Assembly (NCBI RefSeq): GCF_018294505.1
Contig: NC_057809.1
Location: 505,174,506-505,238,505, forward strand
Direction of reading: 5' to 3'
DNA: 64,000 nucleotides
Source of the DNA: Triticum aestivum
Lineage: Eukaryota; Streptophyta; Magnoliopsida; Poales; Poaceae
A program made the position numbers and the translations under genes. The number at the start of each line of letters is the position of its first letter. Position 1 is the first letter of the stretch. A model generated the notes under the pieces. It was not told the DNA's origin. It was given only the letters and a program-made list of their open reading frames with translations, and searched no databases. Below are positions 57,640 through 64,000 of the stretch, in pieces.

Positions 57640-58432
57640 GCAACAAGGACGGGGCGGTCGAGGCGGATGGCTACGAGTGGGGCGGCGCACGAGCGGGGCG
57701 GCGCGGTGCATGAGCGGGCGCGCGCGGCGCACAAGCGGGGCGGCGCGACACACGCCGTCCCCGACCCCGGGGAGGACGCGAGGTGGTGGGTCTGGTACGC
57801 GTCGGACATCGTGATGGCGCGGCGGGTAACGATGTCCGATGGAGTTCTCTGGTTTCGTCGGGAGGCGCTGCGCATCGTGCTTCTAGACGAGCGTGATTGC
57901 ACAGTCGACGCCCGATTTCTCCGGGAAGGTGAGTCCGTAGACATCGGAAATATCATCTCGTTCCCATGCCACTTCGCTAGGGTTCGAGATCGAATTCCGG
58001 CGCCGGTCGCCGGCGTCGTTCGAGCGGCAGACGAGAATCGAGCGGGGAGGCCTGTGGCGTGCGGTGCGGGTACGTTTCCTCCACCACTGGCAGGAGGGCC
58101 AGGGCTGCTGGGGCATGGACCGGTCCACCAGGGCCCTGATGGTCGACACGTGGGGCAGACGAGATCGGACCGCCATGATAGACCCAACCCTAGGGTTTCC
58201 TTGTGTGCTGCGGGTATAAAACCAAATCCTGAGCCCCCGCCCCTCACTTTCGATCTGAGCGAGTGCTTGTCTCACTTCTGGGACGCGCCGCTGGGGGCTA
58301 GATCTAGGGTTCCTCAATCCTTCGGCTGGTGGGAAGGAAAAAATTCGTGGAGATAGTCGTTCTTTTGCCCAAGTTGTGGCATCCCCCACACAGATTCCAC
58401 CGCTCGATACGCTTGACAAAAGCAAAATCACC

Positions 58433-60580
58433 ATGAGGGGAGAGGGATTTGGTGCGGGGCGACATGGTCGTGGGGCTGGGCGCTTCGATCGTGGCCGGGG
58501 ACGCGGCCATGGCCTTGACCACCACGTCTGGAAGCGCAAGACGGAGACGGGGGACTCGTCGACACAGAGAGCTTCGGGATCTGGAGATGCGGGATCGGAG
58601 AAGTGGGACAAGGCGGCCGGAGGCAACCAGGCTGAGCTTCTTCGCCGGGAGCGGTGGGGAGCGGACGAAGGGGACACGAACATGGTCCGCACCCATGCGA
58701 AGAACACCACTCCTCCTCGTACGCAAGATCCTCCTGCATATCCTGGTAATATTGCTCCTCGCCCTGAACCATGTCAGATCTGTAATCTGACTGGTCATTT
58801 CACTGCTAGATGCCCGCAAGCTGTGTGTGATAGATGTAAGAAGAAAGGTCATTTGCATGTGGTATGTGCTGAGTTCCTGCCGTGGGAGTGTTTTCCTATG
58901 ATGTGTGCGTTCCAAAGCAAGGGGCAGGGATTCTTCTATATTCCTGATTTTAGCAGTGATAGGCAAGCTAGGGAGATGATTTTTAACGTGATTGTTACTA
59001 TAACTGAGGGGGCTGCTCCGACCAAAGATATAGAACATGAATTAAGCATCTATGTGGGACAGGGGTGGAGATGTTCTGCTAGATTTTTCGCACCTCAAAA
59101 ATTTGTGATGAGGATGCCTAATCCTAGGGAAGTGGATCGTGCTCTGTTTGTGGAAAATGTGAGACTAAAGCAGTGTGGAGTTTCAGTTAAGTTTTCTCCT
59201 TGGTCTGAAGATATTGAATCTGAGGGACTGTTGGAAATTGCTTGGGTTCGAATTGGGAAGATCCCTCCGAACAAGAGATGTGATAGGACTGTGGCCTATG
59301 TGGGTGGATTAGTGGGCATTACTCTTGAGGTAGATGTGTCTACTATAAATCATTCTTCGTCTGTTAGAGCCAAAATTGGATGTCGCTCTGTTGATCAGTT
59401 GCCTGCTACGGCGGAAGGTGTCCTGGGGAGGCGTTTCTATAAGTTTACCTATGAGGTGGAAGAAGTACTTGTCAGGAATCCTGTGATCAAAGACCCTATG
59501 GGTGTGGAAGCGAAAGATGCACCTACTAAACCTGATCAGACTCCTAAACGTAAACGAGCTGATCAGGAAAAAGAGGAAAAGCAAGCTGACTTCCCTGAGA
59601 GTAGCAGAGATGGTGCTGGTGCTCGTGGGGGCAAGACCTGTCGTCTGTCACCACAAGACCATGACCTCTCAGAATCATCTGATAGTGAAAATGATACATC
59701 CCTGCTTATTGAAACACTGGCAAAAGAACATGAGATGGCTGGAGGAGGAACAACTCTGGATACCTCACGCTGGATGGTGGCTATGGAGACTGATATACAT
59801 ATGGCCCCGCTCGAATATGTAATTGAGCCTAAAGATGTGCAGGTAAATGATATACCCGCAACTCATCGTTCATTGTCTTTTGATGTTACTGGGGCTAACT
59901 CTGCTCAGGTTGTGGAGGTGGATGGTGACGTATACCCAGATCTGAAGACCTCAAGTGACTACATGGTACAACTTCCTCTTTCTGATCACAACGATGAGAT
60001 CATCCTCACACCTCCCCTTGCGCCTGAAGTGGCTCTAAGATTCAGCAAGCGCAATACGCAGGGGGGACAGGAGCATATTGAAGCTAAAGCTATTAACCTG
60101 GCTCAGAAGAAGAACTTGGAAGGTAACATCAGTATATCTTGCAAGAATTCTTTCGGTGCTCTTTCTGATAAAGAATTAATGTATAGAGCCACTTGTATGG
60201 GGGTCAAAATACCTGATAATGATTTTACATGTGTGAATGTGCTTAGAGAGTTGGATAGGGTGAAAGAAAATCTAGATAGTAAAAAGAATATTGGGGACAA
60301 TAATACTGATATTGAGGATGATATTTTAGTTACCAATGGACTAGGAAAACCCGTTCCTGCTAACTTGACCTGGCTTGACCAAGATGAAACTGTATTTGAA
60401 CAAAAAGCCTCTGGTAAACTGAAGAATAGGAGACATAAAAAGAAATCTGCCATTAAGCTCTCTAGGCCTGTGACTAGGAACCAGAATAAGGCAGTATCCT
60501 CTGAAGATGTGTGTTGTAGTCCTGCATTGCCTCCTGGCAGGACTACTAGATCTTATTTTCACAAAAAACGTTCCAAATGA
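58433..60580 (+). CDS. LINE ORF1 protein (RNA-binding, zinc knuckles)
   Basis: 715 residues from ATG 58433. The frame is open upstream to about 58255 without another ATG (it would read RSFAQVVASP, often seen at plant LINE ORF1 starts), so the true start could be earlier or non-AUG. The N-terminus is Gly/Arg-rich (GAGRHGRGAGRFDRGRGRG). Two zinc knuckles, CQICNLTGHFTARC and CDRCKKKGHLHVVC, lie at about residues 114-145. A DUF4283-like region follows to about residue 360. An acidic and basic low-complexity tail ends in FHKKRSK. ORF1 coats the element RNA. The TGA stop overlaps the ORF2 start as ATGA. Confidence 0.9.
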   Translation: MRGEGFGAGRHGRGAGRFDRGRGRGHGLDHHVWKRKTETGDSSTQRASGSGDAGSEKWDKAAGGNQAELLRRERWGADEGDTNMVRTHAKNTTPPRTQDPPAYPGNIAPRPEPCQICNLTGHFTARCPQAVCDRCKKKGHLHVVCAEFLPWECFPMMCAFQSKGQGFFYIPDFSSDRQAREMIFNVIVTITEGAAPTKDIEHELSIYVGQGWRCSARFFAPQKFVMRMPNPREVDRALFVENVRLKQCGVSVKFSPWSEDIESEGLLEIAWVRIGKIPPNKRCDRTVAYVGGLVGITLEVDVSTINHSSSVRAKIGCRSVDQLPATAEGVLGRRFYKFTYEVEEVLVRNPVIKDPMGVEAKDAPTKPDQTPKRKRADQEKEEKQADFPESSRDGAGARGGKTCRLSPQDHDLSESSDSENDTSLLIETLAKEHEMAGGGTTLDTSRWMVAMETDIHMAPLEYVIEPKDVQVNDIPATHRSLSFDVTGANSAQVVEVDGDVYPDLKTSSDYMVQLPLSDHNDEIILTPPLAPEVALRFSKRNTQGGQEHIEAKAINLAQKKNLEGNISISCKNSFGALSDKELMYRATCMGVKIPDNDFTCVNVLRELDRVKENLDSKKNIGDNNTDIEDDILVTNGLGKPVPANLTWLDQDETVFEQKASGKLKNRRHKKKSAIKLSRPVTRNQNKAVSSEDVCCSPALPPGRTTRSYFHKKRSK

Positions 60581-63500
60581 GAGGGCTCATTTGGAACTGT
60601 AGAGGGGTAGGCAAGAAAGGAATGGCCACCTGCCTCTCAGACATGATTAGTGACCATTCTCTGGATTTTATTGGTTTGCAAGAAACTATGAAGGAACATT
60701 TTACTCCTAAATGCATTAGGAGAATTGACCCTTTTGGTCTTTTCCATTGGGAATGGATTCCATCTGTGGGGAAGTCTGGTGGCATCTTAGGAGGAGTGAG
60801 GCAAGATACTATGGAAATCACCTCCTGTACTAAAAGGAAATATGTTTTGCAGTTAAACCTGCACGATAAGAAGAAGAAAGCTGATTGGGGCCTGCTGGTG
60901 GTCTATGGGGCAGCCCATGAGGAGTTTAAAGAGGAATTTCTAATAGAACTGGCTGCTAGTTGTAGTAGCATGACTGTGCCTTATATTGTAGGGGGTGATT
61001 TCAATGTCTTGCACCATGGTGATGAGAAAAATAAAAAGATGCAGAATAATAGAGCTACTGACATCTTCAATTCCATCATCAATGCCTTGGCCCTGAGAGA
61101 GATTTATATCAGTGGGGGGAAATATACTTGGTCTAATAACCAAGCTCACCCTACCCTGGAAAAACTGGATCGCATCTTGATGTCTGAAGGATGGGAGGAT
61201 CTGTTTCCTATGGCATCTGTCAGGAAGTTGGTTCGGGAAATCTCAGATCATAATCCTTTACTTCTCTCTGATGGAGAAGAGGGGCGTGAAGCTCCTAAGC
61301 CTCGTGAGTTTCGTTTCAACATTCCTTGGATTAAAGATGAAAATTTCCTTCCTACTGTGAGTAGGATCTGGTCGAGGAAAGTGCACTCCTCGGACCCTAT
61401 TGATATCTTAAATATCAAACTTAAGAGGTTTAAGAATTACTTTAAAGGGTGGGGGTCCAATAAGTATGGTCATGACAAGAGAAGGAAAGAAGAGCTCAGG
61501 CTGGAGTTAGCCTTATTGGAAGAATTGGAAGAAAATGGCCCCCTATCCCCTGAGATGTACAGTAACAAAATGGATATTAGTATGGAACTGCATGAGCTTT
61601 TGGTGAACTCAGAGATCTTTTGGTTGCAGCAATCTCATGAAAGATGGCTGCTGAAAGGGGATCTCAATACTGACTACTATCATAAGATTGCGAACGGGCG
61701 TAAAAGGAAAAACACGATCCATTCCCTGAAAGTTGGGGATGTGGAAATAGAAGGGACTAGTAATTTGATTGCTCATGCAACAGAGTACTACAAAAACCTT
61801 TTTGGACCTGCACCCGGCAATGTGTTCCATATGGATCCTAATACTTGGACCATTAATGAAAAACTTGATGAGGAGCATAATGCTGATTTGTGTCGGGTCT
61901 TTACGGAGACTGAAGTTAAGGAAGCTCTGTTTGCTATGGCACACAATAGAGCACCCGGGCCAGACAACATTCCTGTAGAATTCTATCAGGTGTGTTGGGA
62001 TATCGTGAAGGATGATATTATGCTCCTATTTGAACACTTTCATAAAGGGGAATTGGACGTACAACGCCTTAATTATGGAGTGATTACTCTTCTCCCCAAA
62101 ACCGCGGGCGCAGACAAGATTCAACAGTTCCGGCCAATTTGCCTCCTGAGATGTCCGTACAAACTTATCACTAAGGTCCTAGATAGGCGAGTTGAAAAAT
62201 ATGCTGATAAGCTCATAAATAGGGCCCAAAACGCTTTCGTGAAAAAAAGGAACATCATGGACGGGCTGATGTCTCTGCATGAAATCCTTAACTATACTCA
62301 CGTGAAAAAGAGAGTGGGGGTGATTCTAAAACTTGATTTTGAGAAGGCTTACGACAAAGTCAACTGGGATTTTATTCTTGAGTGTCATAAGCTCCGAGGC
62401 TTTAACGAAAAATGGTGCGGGTGGATTAGAAGTATCCCGCACAATGGGACTATGAGCATTAAGTTGAATAACCAAGTTGGCCCTTACTTTCAAAGTGCGA
62501 AAGGGGTCCGGCAAGGTGACCCCCATTCCCCTTTCCTGTTCAATCTAGCTGTGGACTGTTTGGCTAAAATGATTACAAATGCCCAAAAAAGTGGCCTGAT
62601 AGTGGTGCTGGCCACTGATTTAATTCCTAATGGAGTAGCAGTTCTTCAGTATGCGGACGACACCATCATATGCCTGGAGCATGACATTGACAAAGCTGTT
62701 AACTTGAAAATGCTTCTCCATATATTTGAATTGATGTCTGGTCTTAAGGTGAACTTCCAGAAAAGTGAGATCCTCACTGTGGGAGGCGATGATAATGTGG
62801 TGAAAATGTATGCAGACCAATTTCGTTGCGAAGTGGGCAGTTTCCCCATTAAATATCTAGGGATGCCTGTCAGCTATACCAACCTTAGAAATTCAGATTG
62901 GGAATTCATTGTTATGAAATATATGAAAAAATTTGAAGCCTGGATAGGCAATGCAACTTCGATGAGGGGGAGGCTGACCTTACTGGACTCGGTAGTCACC
63001 CAACTATCCTTATATCATATGTCTATGTGGCTCATGAATAAAACTTTCATTGAGCGCTTAGACAAACATAGAAGAAAGTTTTTCTGGCAAGGTTGCAATA
63101 AGAAGAGGAGGTACCATCTGGTTATATGGGATAGGATCTGCAGATCCAGAGATAAGGGTGGCCTGGGTGTAAAGGATTTACACAAGCAGAATGTTAGTTT
63201 GATGGTCAAATGGTGGTGGAAACTAGAGACCCAAACGGGTATGTGGCAAGATATTGTTCGGGCGCGTTACCTGACTAATAAATCTGTGGCGTCGGTAAAG
63301 CCCAGATTTTTTGATTCCCCCTGTTGGAAAGCCCTGCTTAAAGTCAAAGATATCTATTTGGTAGGTAGGAAAATTCATTTGGAATCTGGTGACCTTGTTA
63401 GAGTCTGGAAAGATCCCATAAACAGGTTGAGTCCTTTTCAGACCCTCTACCCTTCGCTGTTTGAGATCTGCAATAATCAGGATTGCACTATTGATAGTTT

Positions 63501-64000
63501 CAAGTCTGTGGACGTCCCCTCTTTCTTTAGAAGAAGACTCACCCCTGAATTATCTCGTCAATGGGAGGAAATAAACAAAATGATCAATAATATCCAGTTG
63601 AGTCAGGGTGTGGACCGGGTCTACTGGGGGCTTAATAGCAATGGCAAATTCTCCACTAAATCTGTGTATAAATGGCTTGAAAACCCGCTTAGTGGTTGCC
63701 ATTATAGATGGATTTGGAGAGCCAAGATCCCTCTCAAAATCAAAATCTTCATGTGGCAACTGTCCCAGGACGCTGTGCTCACTAGACAAGTTATGAGAAC
63801 GAGGAAATGGACTGGGAATCCCACATGTTCTTTCTGTAATGAGTTGGAAAACTCCCAACATCTGTTTTTTACTTGCCCTGTTGCTAAAGTGATCTGGAGA
63901 TGCGTTGGGATGGTTCTGGGTACTGAGATGTGCTCGAATAGCTACTGGCAATATTTTGCTTGGTGCCACACTTTTCTTCCTGATGGAAAAAAGTACTATA
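60577..64000 (+). CDS. LINE ORF2 protein (endonuclease, reverse transcriptase), 3'-incomplete
   Basis: The ATG at 60577 overlaps the ORF1 stop by ATGA. The frame stays open through the last base, about 1141 codons. AP endonuclease residues are visible in LIWNCRGVG, GLQETM, VGGDFNVLHH, YTWSNNQ, LDRIL and ISDHNPLLLS. RT motifs follow: RAPGPDNIPVEFYQ, QFRPICLLRCPYKLI, LKLDFEKAYDKVNWDF, GVRQGDPHSPFLFNL and the catalytic QYADDTIIC near 62650. KYLGMPVSYTN is followed by the zf-RVT region (IPLKIKIFMWQL, CSFCNELENSQHLFFTC). ORF2 nicks target DNA and copies the RNA at the nick. The C-terminus and 3' UTR are beyond the window. Confidence 0.9.
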   Translation, partial: MRGLIWNCRGVGKKGMATCLSDMISDHSLDFIGLQETMKEHFTPKCIRRIDPFGLFHWEWIPSVGKSGGILGGVRQDTMEITSCTKRKYVLQLNLHDKKKKADWGLLVVYGAAHEEFKEEFLIELAASCSSMTVPYIVGGDFNVLHHGDEKNKKMQNNRATDIFNSIINALALREIYISGGKYTWSNNQAHPTLEKLDRILMSEGWEDLFPMASVRKLVREISDHNPLLLSDGEEGREAPKPREFRFNIPWIKDENFLPTVSRIWSRKVHSSDPIDILNIKLKRFKNYFKGWGSNKYGHDKRRKEELRLELALLEELEENGPLSPEMYSNKMDISMELHELLVNSEIFWLQQSHERWLLKGDLNTDYYHKIANGRKRKNTIHSLKVGDVEIEGTSNLIAHATEYYKNLFGPAPGNVFHMDPNTWTINEKLDEEHNADLCRVFTETEVKEALFAMAHNRAPGPDNIPVEFYQVCWDIVKDDIMLLFEHFHKGELDVQRLNYGVITLLPKTAGADKIQQFRPICLLRCPYKLITKVLDRRVEKYADKLINRAQNAFVKKRNIMDGLMSLHEILNYTHVKKRVGVILKLDFEKAYDKVNWDFILECHKLRGFNEKWCGWIRSIPHNGTMSIKLNNQVGPYFQSAKGVRQGDPHSPFLFNLAVDCLAKMITNAQKSGLIVVLATDLIPNGVAVLQYADDTIICLEHDIDKAVNLKMLLHIFELMSGLKVNFQKSEILTVGGDDNVVKMYADQFRCEVGSFPIKYLGMPVSYTNLRNSDWEFIVMKYMKKFEAWIGNATSMRGRLTLLDSVVTQLSLYHMSMWLMNKTFIERLDKHRRKFFWQGCNKKRRYHLVIWDRICRSRDKGGLGVKDLHKQNVSLMVKWWWKLETQTGMWQDIVRARYLTNKSVASVKPRFFDSPCWKALLKVKDIYLVGRKIHLESGDLVRVWKDPINRLSPFQTLYPSLFEICNNQDCTIDSFKSVDVPSFFRRRLTPELSRQWEEINKMINNIQLSQGVDRVYWGLNSNGKFSTKSVYKWLENPLSGCHYRWIWRAKIPLKIKIFMWQLSQDAVLTRQVMRTRKWTGNPTCSFCNELENSQHLFFTCPVAKVIWRCVGMVLGTEMCSNSYWQYFAWCHTFLPDGKKYY

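Larger units (their letters stand above)
57640..64000 (+). mobile_element. L1-type LINE with open ORF1 and ORF2, cut by the window end
   Basis: A GC-rich 5' leader (about 57640-58432) precedes ORF1 and ORF2, in the usual plant LINE order. I found no stop or frameshift in either frame within the window. The 5' border is set by the change in base composition only, because the 3' end and target duplication lie outside. The leader has local GGGGCGGCGC-type repeats. Confidence 0.85.

Noticed and set aside
57608..57640. tRNA-like B-box on the minus strand
   Set aside because: Only the T-loop-like segment is present. No A-box, anticodon arm or acceptor pairing was found.
57607..58356. 249-codon plus-strand frame before LINE ORF1
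   Set aside because: It lies in the GC-rich LINE leader, is low complexity at the start and has no domain. Its antisense is equally open, which suggests composition bias.
57883..59038. Long minus-strand frames opposite LINE ORF1
   Set aside because: Shadow frames of the ORF1 coding strand, with no recognisable domain.

Overview
This window reads as nuclear DNA of a Triticeae grass (wheat, Aegilops or barley group). It holds BARE-1/WIS/Angela-type copia LTRs, TA-flanked Stowaway MITEs, a CACTA element with the CACTAGTAGAAAA terminus, L1-type plant LINEs and a Tat-type gypsy element, at the low gene density and deep nesting typical of these genomes. All calls were made by eye; no database search or alignment program was run.

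Only one convincing host gene is present: a two-exon bHLH transcription factor of the RSL (ROOT HAIR DEFECTIVE SIX-LIKE) group at 41761-42735 (+). It has a TATA box upstream and two intact MITEs in its 5' region. Its 99-bp intron sits inside the basic region and is readable in frame.

The non-repetitive backbone contains a diverged direct duplication. Unit A (4480-9242, 27660-28180 and 34485-34640) matches unit B (45155-45757, 48862-50058 and 53440-55790) in the same order and orientation. Unit B starts about 2.4 kb downstream of the RSL gene, so the locus looks like an old tandem duplication later blown apart by transposons.

Layout. 1-3832: fragments of a gypsy LTR, an Angela LTR and a copia element (minus). 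4480-9242: unit A. 9243-26876: a full-length but inactivated LINE with a 13-bp target duplication, split by an 11-kb gypsy element (11717-22702, TSD GCAGC). That gypsy lacks protease and RT, and carries a minisatellite array and an intron-containing antisense gene. 26962-27640: two MITEs. 28190-34484: retroposed fragments split by a copia element (29103-34251, TSD GTGGT), which is itself split by a 5'-truncated LINE. 34640-41283: intergenic DNA with MITEs, a TIR element and a minus-strand LTR fragment. 41582-42735: the RSL gene. 45155-55790: unit B, interrupted by a small deleted copia (45763-48856, TSD GAAAA) holding an Angela solo LTR (46968-48721, TSD TTTAG), and by a reversed Angela-type LTR (50059-53169) holding a CACTA element (50615-51962, TSD GTA). 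55804-57059: a long-TIR element. About 57640-64000: a LINE whose ORF1 and ORF2 are open to the window edge.

The insertions give a relative order: duplication first, then LINE into unit A, then gypsy into the LINE. The gypsy LTRs differ by about nine substitutions in roughly 547 bp, so that insertion is recent. Apart from the RSL gene and possibly the terminal LINE, nearly every coding stretch is a decayed transposon gene.
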